36,726 nucleotides of DNA, taken from NCBI GenBank assembly GCA_034437455.1, contig DAOTUB010000201.1, positions 1-36,726 on the forward strand, read 5' to 3'. Source of the stretch: DAOTUB01 sp034437455 (GTDB taxonomy: Bacteria; Chloroflexota; Anaerolineae; B4-G1). Positions 23,581 through 31,169 of this stretch are shown in pieces. Positions within the stretch are counted from its first letter, which is position 1. Every line of letters starts with the position of its first letter. Below the pieces are notes generated by a model, which searched no databases, was not told the DNA's origin, and saw only the letters and a list, made by a program, of their open reading frames with translations. The position numbers were made by a program, and so were the translations under genes.

Positions 23581-24945
23581 TTACTCGCCGCCGATCAGCA
23601 CGTCACGGATGCGAATGTGCGGTGCGCCCATACCTACCGGAAGCCCGCCCTGCCCCTTGCCGCAGCTCCCGGCCATTGTGAGCCACCGAAAGTCGTCGCC
23701 GATGGCGTCTATGTGAGCCAGCGTGACGAACAGGTTGCCGCTGAGGATCACGTCGCGCACCATCTCGGCGATCTGGCCGTCGCGGATCATGGTTGCGTAG
23801 GCCGAGCTGAAGGAAAAGTTTTCCACCGCCGTCTGGCCGCCATAGGCCCCGCAAGCATAGATGCCCAGGTCGACGTCGCCGATCATCTCTTCAAAGGAAG
23901 TCTCGCCGCCCTCGACGAACGTGTTCGTCATGCGGACGATGGGGGGATAGCGGTAGCCGGTGGCGCGAGCGTTGCCCGTGGGTTTCTCGCCCATCTTGGC
24001 CGCCGTCTCCCGCGAGTGGAGCCGTCCCACCAGCACGCCCTCTTTGATCAGGTCGGCGCGTCCGGTTGGGGTCCCCTCGTCGTCGTACTTGTGGGAGCCG
24101 CGCAACCCGGGGATGGAGCCGTCGTCCCCGATGGTCAGAATCTCGTCGCCAAAGCGTCGCCCCAGCACCATCATTTCCTGGGCCTGGGGATTCTCGTAGA
24201 CGAAATCCGCCTCCGAGAGGTGGCCAAAGGCCTCGTGGATAAAAACGCCGGTTAGTCTGGGATCGCAGATCACTGTGTAGCGCCCGCCCTTCACTGGCGG
24301 CGCCGAGAGGAGCGCGATCGCTCGTCGAGCGACGGTTTCGGCCAGTTCTTGATGGCCTACCGCGGCCTCGAAACCGGCCACCTTTGAGAGCGTTTCATAA
24401 GCCCGCTGCACGTTCCCATCCTCCCGGGCCACCGCGTTGAGAAAGATGGTCGTCATGGGCCGCTCTTCCTCGATGAAGGTCCCCTCCGAGTTGGCGAAGG
24501 TGACGCGGCTGAAGGCGTCCACGTAGGCCGTGTTGGTGTCCACGATGCGCGGATCGGAACGGAGGAGGATGCCGTTGTATTCCTCCGCCAGCGACTTTTT
24601 CTCCGTCACCGAGACGCCGCGGAAATCTCGCTCCAGGGGGACGGTGATTACTTCCTCCGAGACGGGGATGGGCGCCAGTGCGATAGGCTCCACCTCCAGG
24701 GCGCGCGCGCCTTTGTAAGCCTGTTGCACCCGACGGGGCAGGTCCTCCAGATCGTTGAAGGTGGCGACCCCCCAGCCGCCGCCCTGCACCAGGCAGCGCA
24801 CGATCCCGCCTCGATCCAGGACCAAATCGGCGGTTTCCAGTTCCTGGCCGCGAAAGACGACGCGGGTGCTCTCGCGCTCTTCCAGGCGGATCTCGGTATA
24901 GTCCGCTTTGCTGGCGCGGAGCGCGGCGTTTATTCGTTCTCGCAT
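23581..24945 (-). CDS. tldD: TldD metalloprotease subunit
   Basis: 454 residues. The zinc motif HEAFGH (237-242) is in FIHEAFGHLSEADF, and Cys in GIYACGAYGG is the expected third ligand. DRGGIVRCLVQGGGWG near 44-59 and YDDEGTPTGRADLIKEG are family marks. It forms the active subunit with PmbA and cleaves linear peptides inside the cytoplasm. The start at 24945 has AGGGAG upstream, and the gene overlaps the end of the TumE-like small gene by 16 bases, so its translation is coupled to that gene. Confidence 0.94.
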   Translation of the reverse strand: MRERINAALRASKADYTEIRLEERESTRVVFRGQELETADLVLDRGGIVRCLVQGGGWGVATFNDLEDLPRRVQQAYKGARALEVEPIALAPIPVSEEVITVPLERDFRGVSVTEKKSLAEEYNGILLRSDPRIVDTNTAYVDAFSRVTFANSEGTFIEEERPMTTIFLNAVAREDGNVQRAYETLSKVAGFEAAVGHQELAETVARRAIALLSAPPVKGGRYTVICDPRLTGVFIHEAFGHLSEADFVYENPQAQEMMVLGRRFGDEILTIGDDGSIPGLRGSHKYDDEGTPTGRADLIKEGVLVGRLHSRETAAKMGEKPTGNARATGYRYPPIVRMTNTFVEGGETSFEEMIGDVDLGIYACGAYGGQTAVENFSFSSAYATMIRDGQIAEMVRDVILSGNLFVTLAHIDAIGDDFRWLTMAGSCGKGQGGLPVGMGAPHIRIRDVLIGGE

Positions 24946-25313
24946 GTTGGTCTCCCTGACAAATGTGTTTCTAACCAGGTCATGAACTCGGCGCACTCGA
25001 TTTCTTCGGTCAGTTCGAGCTTGGTCTTGTTCTCTAAATGCAAATGAGGGACAAGTTCTCCGATGTGTTCCTCGCCGATGTGGCCGTATTTTAGACGCAG
25101 TGCTCGTGGGTCAGCAGCATTATCAAACCCGGTCACTACTTTTTCGCCGTCCAGCACGTAGTAGCGATACTTTCGAATTTGGCGAGTGATAATCTCGATT
25201 ATAAATATGCGATAGTGATAGTACTTGGCTGATAGGCGGAAGAGGGAGCGCTGTGGAGTATGATCCTCTTTGAGGATTTTCACTTCGTCCAAGTGTGAAT
25301 GAGCCAACGCCAC
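24930..25313 (-). CDS. Small DUF6516/TumE-like protein, putative toxin
   Basis: 127 residues with a GTG start whose G is the last base of the upstream stop (TAGTG); a longer version from 25400 has the same frame but no better Shine-Dalgarno. RKYRYYVLDGEKVVTGFDN, then the HIGEEHIGELVPHLH region, resembles the TumE/DUF6516 small-protein family, which is often half of toxin-antitoxin pairs. The match is from pattern memory only. With the 111-residue protein before it the pair has a typical toxin-antitoxin layout, though it is lodged between a radical SAM gene and tldD. Confidence 0.6.
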   Translation of the reverse strand: MALAHSHLDEVKILKEDHTPQRSLFRLSAKYYHYRIFIIEIITRQIRKYRYYVLDGEKVVTGFDNAADPRALRLKYGHIGEEHIGELVPHLHLENKTKLELTEEIECAEFMTWLETHLSGRPTCENE

Positions 25314-25648
25314 TAGGTTAGCAAAATGGTCTCTAATCGCTGCGTCCAATCTGTGACTCCCTCGTGGCAGAACTCCCATTCGGCCAGATCCAATTCCCAC
25401 GTCTTGCTGACCGTAGCCTCGATCTCCTGGACGAATTTCTCATCGCTGGCGGTTCGTTCGGTGAAGGTTTCGTAATCACAACCGTATTTGGCCTGAAAAT
25501 CCCGATCCCGTTGGGCGAGTTCGACGATGCGACTCGTAATCTGCTCAACCGCATATCGTCGCAGAGCCAGGTTTACTGTCTCTTCCAATGGGCCCAGTGG
25601 AGCCAGTGTCTCAACGTATTGCTCTGGTACTGCAATTCTTTGCGCCAT
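25313..25648 (-). CDS. Small acidic helical protein, putative antitoxin or partner
   Basis: 111 residues, acidic and helical, with ITSRIVELAQRDRDFQAKYG and TASDEKFVQEIEATVSKTW as a middle and FCHEGVTDWTQRLETIL at the end. Similar proteins occur next to DUF6516/TumE-type genes in archaea and bacteria, but I know no named family. Its stop overlaps the start of the TumE-like gene by one base. It starts 17 bases after the radical SAM stop. Which of the two proteins neutralises the other, if either, cannot be read from the sequence. Confidence 0.6.
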   Translation of the reverse strand: MAQRIAVPEQYVETLAPLGPLEETVNLALRRYAVEQITSRIVELAQRDRDFQAKYGCDYETFTERTASDEKFVQEIEATVSKTWELDLAEWEFCHEGVTDWTQRLETILLT

Positions 25649-25664
25649 TTTCTAGAACCTCCAT

Positions 25665-27080
25665 CTAGCTGCTAACCGCCGACGGCTGACCGCTCAACCC
25701 CAACTTGCGCATCACCTTCGCCGGGGTGACGCGACGGGCGCGCTGCCACTGGTAGTCCGCCCAGCGCTTGAACCCGTTGAGCGGTTTGCGGCGCTGGCTC
25801 TCCTGCATCGCCCACTTGAGGAAGTCGTAATCCTGCCCCTTGATCTTGGGCTCGGTGGGGTTGCGCCGGTACGAGTCGTAATCGGTGATGCGGCTCAGGT
25901 CGTGCTCGGCGGCGTAATCGTACAGGTCGGTGCCGGGGTGGGGGGTAAAAAAGGCCGGGCTGTAATAATCGGGGTCGATCTCTTTCATCAACTGTACCGT
26001 CTCCATCACTTCTTCCTCGGTCTCGGTCGGTAGCCCCAGCATATAGTTCGCCCAGATAGAGATGCCGTACTTGCGACAGACGCGGGCCGCCTGGCGGTTC
26101 TGCTCCGCCGTCGTGCCCTTGCGGATGAACCGGAGTACGCGGTCGCTGCCGCTTTCAAAGCCGATAAAGTAACCGCGCAGTCCCGCTTTTGCCATGCGCG
26201 CGACCATGTCCTCGTGCTTGGCGATGATGTCGGCCCGGCTCTGGCAGAAGAAGGGCATCGTGAATCCCTCGGCGATGTACTTGTCGGTGAACTCGATCAC
26301 CCAATCCCGATCCTCCGTCAGGCAGTCGTCGTGGAACATGAACGAGGCGATGCGGTACCGCTCCACGAGGATGCGCAGCTCGGCGATGACGTTGTCCACG
26401 CTGCGACGGCGGGTGCGCTTGCCAAAGAGATAATCCTCCCCTGGCTTGCAAAAGGCGCAGTTGTAAATGCAGCCCCGCCCGGCGATGAGGGTGGCGAAAG
26501 GCGGCGGCAATTCTTCGACAAAAGCGACCTCCGGCGAATCGAGGTCGTAGCCCCACTTGCGCCACTCGTCGAGAAACAGGTCTCGGTCGGCGAGCGGGAT
26601 CGCGTCCAGATCGGGCATCTCGCCGCGCAGCACGCGGTGGGGCGGCGGATCGTCCCCCTCGATCAGGCGCAGCAGCCAGGGAAAGGTCACCTCGCCCTCC
26701 CGCGTCACCAGATAATCCACGTGCGGGATGCGCAGCGAATCCTCCAGCGCGATGGTAGGGTGGGGGCCACCGATGACGGTGACGATCTCTGGTTTGACCT
26801 CCCTGGCGATGCGCACTGCCTGGCTGGCCGGGTTGTAATCCACGCTCATCATCGTCACGCCGACGACGTCGGGATCCCGATCCGCCAGTACCTCGCGGAA
26901 CTGATCCCAGCCGGAGAGCGCGCGCAGATCGATCAAATTCACCTCGAACCCTTGCGCCTTGGCCGCCGCACCGAGACGCGCCAGGCCGTGAGAGATCCAA
27001 CCGGCTTCCATCCCTCGCTTGAGCGAGTTGAACCCATACCCGGCGATGCCGGGATAGACGAGTGTCGTTTTGATAGGCAT
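25665..27080 (-). CDS. B12-binding radical SAM protein
   Basis: 471 residues. An N-terminal cobalamin-binding Rossmann domain (about 1-140, with VIGGPHPT at 103-110) is followed by the radical SAM domain with GCIYNCAFC (Cys204, Cys208, Cys211) and the GFESGSDRVL and MLGLPTETEEE segments. The C-terminus is a helical basic tail. The layout fits the B12-dependent radical SAM class of BchE- or hopanoid-methylase-like enzymes, whose members methylate or rearrange inert carbons; no substrate can be named. GGAGGG precedes the ATG and a TTGACA/TAGAAT promoter lies at 27107-27135. The last codons run into a GGTCAGCCG-type short repeat. Confidence 0.92.
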   Translation of the reverse strand: MPIKTTLVYPGIAGYGFNSLKRGMEAGWISHGLARLGAAAKAQGFEVNLIDLRALSGWDQFREVLADRDPDVVGVTMMSVDYNPASQAVRIAREVKPEIVTVIGGPHPTIALEDSLRIPHVDYLVTREGEVTFPWLLRLIEGDDPPPHRVLRGEMPDLDAIPLADRDLFLDEWRKWGYDLDSPEVAFVEELPPPFATLIAGRGCIYNCAFCKPGEDYLFGKRTRRRSVDNVIAELRILVERYRIASFMFHDDCLTEDRDWVIEFTDKYIAEGFTMPFFCQSRADIIAKHEDMVARMAKAGLRGYFIGFESGSDRVLRFIRKGTTAEQNRQAARVCRKYGISIWANYMLGLPTETEEEVMETVQLMKEIDPDYYSPAFFTPHPGTDLYDYAAEHDLSRITDYDSYRRNPTEPKIKGQDYDFLKWAMQESQRRKPLNGFKRWADYQWQRARRVTPAKVMRKLGLSGQPSAVSS

Positions 27081-27106
27081 ATGTTCCCTCCAAAAAGATT
27101 GGGCGC

Positions 27107-27135
27107 ATTCTAGCACGGCCTCTATCGTTTGTCAA
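27107..27135 (-). promoter_or_regulatory. Sigma70-type promoter for the radical SAM-TldD-PmbA operon
   Basis: On the minus strand TTGACA (27130-27135) is followed after 17 bases by TAGAAT (27107-27112). The -35 is perfect. The start of transcription is near 27100, about 20 bases before the radical SAM ATG. Confidence 0.8.
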
Positions 27136-27143
27136 AACGTCGT

Positions 27144-27168
27144 CGTAATTCGTAAAAACGTAATTCGT
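27144..27168. promoter_or_regulatory. Direct repeat between divergent promoters
   Basis: CGTAATTCGT occurs at 27144-27153 and 27159-27168, a 15-base period, in the 48 bases between the two -35 hexamers. Such tandem sites suit a regulator that controls both the radical SAM operon and the nuo operon. Confidence 0.5.
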
Positions 27169-27183
27169 TGCACACTAGTCTCC

Positions 27184-27212
27184 TTGCCCGATTTTCAAAA
27201 ACGGTGTAGAAT
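27184..27212 (+). promoter_or_regulatory. Sigma70-type promoter for the nuoB operon
   Basis: TTGCCC (27184-27189), 17 bases, TAGAAT (27207-27212). The -10 matches five of six consensus bases; the -35 is weaker. The leader to the nuoB ATG is about 50 bases. Confidence 0.65.
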
Positions 27213-27267
27213 AGCGTCTTGTGGCAGGTTGTAGATTTATGTGGAAATTAAGGAGGACATCGCTTCA

Positions 27268-27876
27268 ATGACCGCTCAGAATTCACGATTACCAGAAGTA
27301 CCCCCGGAGCTGCAGGGCAACGTGCGTCTCATGCCCTGGGACAAGCTCTACAACTGGGGCCGCAAGCGATCGCTGTGGCCCCTTTTCACGGGCCTTGCCT
27401 GCTGCGCCATCGAGTTCATTGCTGGAGCGGCCTCTCGTTTCGACTTTGGGCGCTTTGGCATGGACCTGGCGCGCGCCAGCCCTCGCCAGGCCGACCTCTA
27501 TATCATCTCCGGCACGGTTACGAAAAGGATGGCTCCCCAGGTAGTCCGTCTCTACAACCAGATGGCAGAGCCCAAATACGTCATCGCGATGGGCGCTTGC
27601 GCCATCTCTGGCGGGCCGTTCAAGGAGGGCTACAACGTCGTCTCTGGGGTGGACAAGCTCATCCCCGTCGACGTCTACGTTCCGGGCTGCCCACCGCGGC
27701 CCGAGGCGCTTTACAACGCAGTCCTCGTCTTGCACGCCAAGATGGAGCGCGAGCCAATCAGCAGCATGCCCTGGTATCAGAAAGGCGAGAACGAGGGCAT
27801 CCCTGTGCCGTGTTTGGGTCCCGACCTGGTGGATTGGAAATTGACCGAGAAGACGCCGTTGGAGAGGAGCAAGTGA
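27268..27876 (+). CDS. nuoB: NADH-quinone oxidoreductase subunit B
   Basis: 202 residues. The four cysteines that hold iron-sulfur cluster N2 are present: Cys45 and Cys46 in GLACCAIEF, Cys111 in MGACAISGG and Cys141 in VPGCPPRPEAL. N2 passes electrons to quinone. ISGTVTKRMAPQ (80-91) is a family mark. The start at 27268 is supported by AAGGAGG 11 bases upstream, a slightly long spacing; a GTG at 27241 is possible. It is the first gene of a four-gene unit and nuoCD begins one base after its stop. Confidence 0.96.
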   Translation: MTAQNSRLPEVPPELQGNVRLMPWDKLYNWGRKRSLWPLFTGLACCAIEFIAGAASRFDFGRFGMDLARASPRQADLYIISGTVTKRMAPQVVRLYNQMAEPKYVIAMGACAISGGPFKEGYNVVSGVDKLIPVDVYVPGCPPRPEALYNAVLVLHAKMEREPISSMPWYQKGENEGIPVPCLGPDLVDWKLTEKTPLERSK

Positions 27877-27877
27877 G

Positions 27878-29647
27878 ATGAGCGAGGAAACGAGGCCAAC
27901 AGCAGAAATACTCTCTACCCTGGAAGAACATTTTCCTGGTGCGGCCCAACCTGCCGAATACGAGGGGGTGGTCGTCGCTCCCGACCGGTTGGTGGACGTG
28001 GCCGCCTTCCTGCGGGACGAAATGGGTTATGCCTACCTCTCTTGCGTCACCGGTGTGGATTATCCAGAACCGACCGCCCAATTTCCGGCTCGTTACGAGG
28101 CCGTCTATCATCTATTCCGCAGCCAGGGAGGGCCGCTGACGCTCCACGTGCACGCGGACCGTGACGCGCCGAGCGTCCCCTCGTTGGTGAGCGTCTGGTC
28201 CTCGGCCAACGTTCACGAGCGAGAGACGTGGGACTTGATGGGCATTCGTTTCGAGGATCATCCCGACCTGCGGCGCATCCTGCTGTGGGAGGGATACGAA
28301 GGGCACCCGCTGCGCAAGGATTTTCACGAGGCCTACTACGAAGCCGACCACAAACCGTTCCCCAGCCGCCACCCCGATGGGCAACCGGTGCAGGCCGAGG
28401 AGCGAGCGCCGTTGGGCCGTAACCTCCGCTATCCTCCCGACTGGTCTGCGGAAGGCGGCCTGAACCCGCCGGAGGGTTGGGAACCCCAGGCGGAAGTGGC
28501 CGTCTACGAGCCGCTGGAAGAGAGGACGGGCGGCAATGGTCGTCCAATGCCCACCGAGCAGATCGTGCTCAACTTTGGGCCGCAACATCCCAGTACCCAC
28601 GGCGTCCTGCGCATGGTGGCCCGACTGGATGGAGAGACGGTCCAGGAATTGGAGCCGGTTTTAGGGTACCTGCACCGCTGCCACGAAAAGATCGGTGAGC
28701 GCAACGTCTGGCTGGCAAACATGCCCTTTACGGACCGGCTGGATTATATTTGCTCGATGTCGAACAACTTTGGCTACGCCGTGGCGGCGGAAAAGTTGAT
28801 GGGAGTGAAACCCCCGGAACGAGCGGAATACATCCGCGTCATTATGGCAGAGTTGACCCGGGTGCTGAATCATTTCGTCGTCATCGGGTTCTTTACCAAT
28901 GACATTGGCGTGTATCTCACCGGTATGCTCTACGGGCTGGAAGAGCGGGAACTGATCCTGGATCTGTTCGAGATGGCGTCCGGCTCGCGGATGATGTGCA
29001 ACTATTTCCGCTTCGGCGGCGTGGCCCGCGACCTGCCCGAAGAATTCCTCCCCATGGCGAAGGAATTGGTCTACGAACGGCTTCCGCGCCGGGTGGAGGA
29101 GATGGATCGGTTTCTGTTCAACGAGATCTTTGAGGTCCGCGGCAAGGGAGTCAGTGTGTTGCCGGCAGAAGCGGCCGTGGCCTACGGCTGCACCGGGCCG
29201 TTGCTGCGAGCCTCCGGCGTTCCCTACGACGTCCGGCGCGCCGAGCCTTACTCCGTTTACGATGAGTTCGACTGGGACGTGGCGGTGGCTTATAACGGCG
29301 ACGTCTATGATCGGTTCGTGGTGCGCTTCGAGGAGATGCGGCAGTCTTTGCGCATCCTCCGCCAAGCGCTCGAACGGCTGCCAGAGGGCCCGATCCAGGA
29401 GGGCAGGAGCAGGCACAACGTCAAGATGCCGGAGGGCGAGGCGTATGGCCGGGTTGAGGCGCCCAAGGGAGAGTTAGGCTTTTACCTGGTCTCTGATGGT
29501 GGGAGGAATCCGTATCGCTATCGCGTTCGCTCCCCCAGTTTTACGAATCTGGGCGTGTTGGGCGAGATGTGCCGTGGCCATCTGGTGGCCGACGTGGTGG
29601 CCATCCTGGCGAGCATAGACATCACACTGGGCGAGGTGGATCGCTAA
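27878..29647 (+). CDS. nuoCD: NADH-quinone oxidoreductase subunits C and D, fused
   Basis: 589 residues. NuoC is residues 1-180, with VTGVDYPEP and RETWDLMGIRFEDHPDL. A linker leads to NuoD from about 225, with NFGPQHPSTHGVLR, GYLHRCHEKIGER and the C-terminal DITLGEVDR. NuoD forms the quinone pocket together with NuoB. Cys268 replaces the usual Gly of GYLHRG. The hydrogenase-type CxxC pairs of related NiFe enzymes are absent, so this is not a hydrogenase. The gene begins one base after nuoB and its stop overlaps nuoI by one base. Confidence 0.95.
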   Translation: MSEETRPTAEILSTLEEHFPGAAQPAEYEGVVVAPDRLVDVAAFLRDEMGYAYLSCVTGVDYPEPTAQFPARYEAVYHLFRSQGGPLTLHVHADRDAPSVPSLVSVWSSANVHERETWDLMGIRFEDHPDLRRILLWEGYEGHPLRKDFHEAYYEADHKPFPSRHPDGQPVQAEERAPLGRNLRYPPDWSAEGGLNPPEGWEPQAEVAVYEPLEERTGGNGRPMPTEQIVLNFGPQHPSTHGVLRMVARLDGETVQELEPVLGYLHRCHEKIGERNVWLANMPFTDRLDYICSMSNNFGYAVAAEKLMGVKPPERAEYIRVIMAELTRVLNHFVVIGFFTNDIGVYLTGMLYGLEERELILDLFEMASGSRMMCNYFRFGGVARDLPEEFLPMAKELVYERLPRRVEEMDRFLFNEIFEVRGKGVSVLPAEAAVAYGCTGPLLRASGVPYDVRRAEPYSVYDEFDWDVAVAYNGDVYDRFVVRFEEMRQSLRILRQALERLPEGPIQEGRSRHNVKMPEGEAYGRVEAPKGELGFYLVSDGGRNPYRYRVRSPSFTNLGVLGEMCRGHLVADVVAILASIDITLGEVDR

Positions 29648-30219
29648 TGTATGGAATAGGTGTTCTCAAAACGTTGAGCGTCACTTTTGGACGTTTCTTG
29701 ATGACGTATGTGGACGATGCAAGGTGGTTTTTGAAGGGCGGCTTTGGCAAACGATATTCTCCCGAGGCGCTTCCCGTGCGCCAGAGTCCTAGCGGTCGGG
29801 GCGTGTTCACCGTGCAGTACCCGAAGGAGAAGCTGCCGCTTCCGGAAAACTATCGCAGCTTCCCCTTTCAGGTGATCGACCCGGAAACGGGCAAGACGCC
29901 CTGCACAGCTTGCGGCATCTGCGTTCAGGCCTGTCCCCCTCAATGTATCTGGGTCGTGCGCGCGACCGATCCAGAGACCGGCAAATCGAAGCGGGAACCG
30001 GCCGAATTCTACATTGATGTGAGCGTCTGTATGTCGTGCGGCTTTTGCGCCGAGTTTTGTCCTTTTGACGCTATCAAGATGGACCATGACTATGAGATCG
30101 CGACCTACACGCGGGGGGACGGTGAATATCTGTGGGGATTGGAGCGGTTGTCCAAGCCATTGTCGCATCACGCCACCATTCATCCCACGGCGTATGCGGC
30201 TGAACAGGCAGAGAAGTAA
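29647..30219 (+). CDS. nuoI: NADH-quinone oxidoreductase subunit I, 2x[4Fe-4S] ferredoxin-like
   Basis: 190 residues. Two CxxCxxCxxxC motifs hold the N6a and N6b clusters: Cys86, Cys89, Cys92, Cys96 and Cys128, Cys131, Cys134, Cys138, the second followed by Pro. The N-terminal region (FLMTYVDDARWFLKGGF) fits the part that lies against the membrane. The ATG overlaps the stop of nuoCD (TAATG), so translation is coupled. No nuoA, nuoH or other membrane subunit lies anywhere in the window. Confidence 0.94.
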   Translation: MYGIGVLKTLSVTFGRFLMTYVDDARWFLKGGFGKRYSPEALPVRQSPSGRGVFTVQYPKEKLPLPENYRSFPFQVIDPETGKTPCTACGICVQACPPQCIWVVRATDPETGKSKREPAEFYIDVSVCMSCGFCAEFCPFDAIKMDHDYEIATYTRGDGEYLWGLERLSKPLSHHATIHPTAYAAEQAEK

Positions 30220-30239
30220 CGGAAGGCAGCGCGGAAGAA

Positions 30240-31064
30240 GTGAGTACTAGCTCGATCGCTCAGGCGCGTGTCGTGGGTGTGCGCTTTCAACCTACGGGTA
30301 AAGTGTATCACTTTGATGCCGGTGACAGTGAGGAGTTGCGATCGGGCGACTTTGTCCTCGTGGATACGGTGCGGGGTCAGCAGTTGGGAGAGGTCGTCTG
30401 TGTGCGTCCTCCACGCAAGGGCGAGGATCTGAAATCGCTCAAACCGGTCCGGCGACGGGCCACCGGCCACGATATGGCGCTGCGCCAGCAGTGGCAAGAG
30501 CGAGACGAGGAGATTCTATCCACCGCCCGCAATATTGCGGCGGAGCTGGGTCTGCCCATCAAAGTGGTCATTGCCGAGCATACCTTCGATGGACAGCGGC
30601 TCACACTGCTGTACGGCAGCAAGGACGACAAGGTAGATCTCAGTGAGTTTCAGCAGCGCCTGCGACAGGTGTCGGATATCCAGGTGGATCTGCGACAGAT
30701 CGGCCCGCGCGATCAGGCTAAACTGATGGGGGGATATGGCGTCTGCGGGGGAGTGCGTTGTTGCTCCAGCTTCCTCCCCGAGTTTCGCTCTATCTCGATC
30801 AGAATGGCCAAGCAGCAGGGCGTGTCGCTTCATCCCTCGTCGATCACGGGAATGTGTGATCGGTTGCGCTGTTGTCTCTACTACGAGTATGAGCAATATG
30901 TGGAGGCTTGCCGCCAGTTGCCTCGGCGCAAAAAGCGCGTGCGCACGCCTCACGGCGAAGGGAAGGTCGTGGATCTGTTGCCTTTGAAGGGGGCGGTCGT
31001 AGTTCGAATCGAGGATCGCCGCCTGGAAGTGCCGGTTGATGAGGTGGAGTTGATTTCAAAGTAG
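30240..31064 (+). CDS. PSP1 domain protein, RicT/YaaT-like
   Basis: 274 residues with a GTG start after a weak GGAAG. The PSP1 core holds two Cys-rich blocks, GVCGGVRCCSSF (Cys169, Cys174, Cys175) and GMCDRLRCCLYYEYE (Cys206, Cys211, Cys212). In Bacillus RicT these bind a [4Fe-4S] cluster shared with RicA and RicF and act on RNase Y-dependent mRNA maturation. Neither partner gene is in the window. As the last gene of the nuoB-CD-I unit it is transcribed with a respiratory module; a terminator follows at 31083. Confidence 0.9.
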   Translation: MSTSSIAQARVVGVRFQPTGKVYHFDAGDSEELRSGDFVLVDTVRGQQLGEVVCVRPPRKGEDLKSLKPVRRRATGHDMALRQQWQERDEEILSTARNIAAELGLPIKVVIAEHTFDGQRLTLLYGSKDDKVDLSEFQQRLRQVSDIQVDLRQIGPRDQAKLMGGYGVCGGVRCCSSFLPEFRSISIRMAKQQGVSLHPSSITGMCDRLRCCLYYEYEQYVEACRQLPRRKKRVRTPHGEGKVVDLLPLKGAVVVRIEDRRLEVPVDEVELISK

Positions 31065-31082
31065 TTTTCTCGACGCAACGAC

Positions 31083-31123
31083 GACATGCCCGCGTTCATC
31101 TACGAGCGTGGGCACGTCTTTTT
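31083..31123 (+). terminator. Intrinsic terminator of the nuo-PSP1 unit
   Basis: GACATGCCCGCG (31083-31094) pairs with CGTGGGCACGTC (31107-31118) over 12 positions with one mismatch and one G-U pair, followed by TTTTT (31119-31123). It lies 19 bases after the PSP1 stop. Confidence 0.8.
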
Positions 31124-31169
31124 ACTACAGGCGTTCATCTCTCCCTCAACCATGGAAAAAGGGAAGCCG

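Noticed and set aside
24930..25648. Small genes as precursor peptides for the TldD operon
   Set aside because: They are 111 and 127 residues with folded-protein composition, no leader/core pattern and no repeats of Cys, Gly or Ser; kept only as a hypothesis.
27878..29647. NuoCD as a NiFe-hydrogenase subunit
   Set aside because: Neither of the two CxxC pairs that bind nickel is present; the C-terminus is the normal GEVDR of NuoD.
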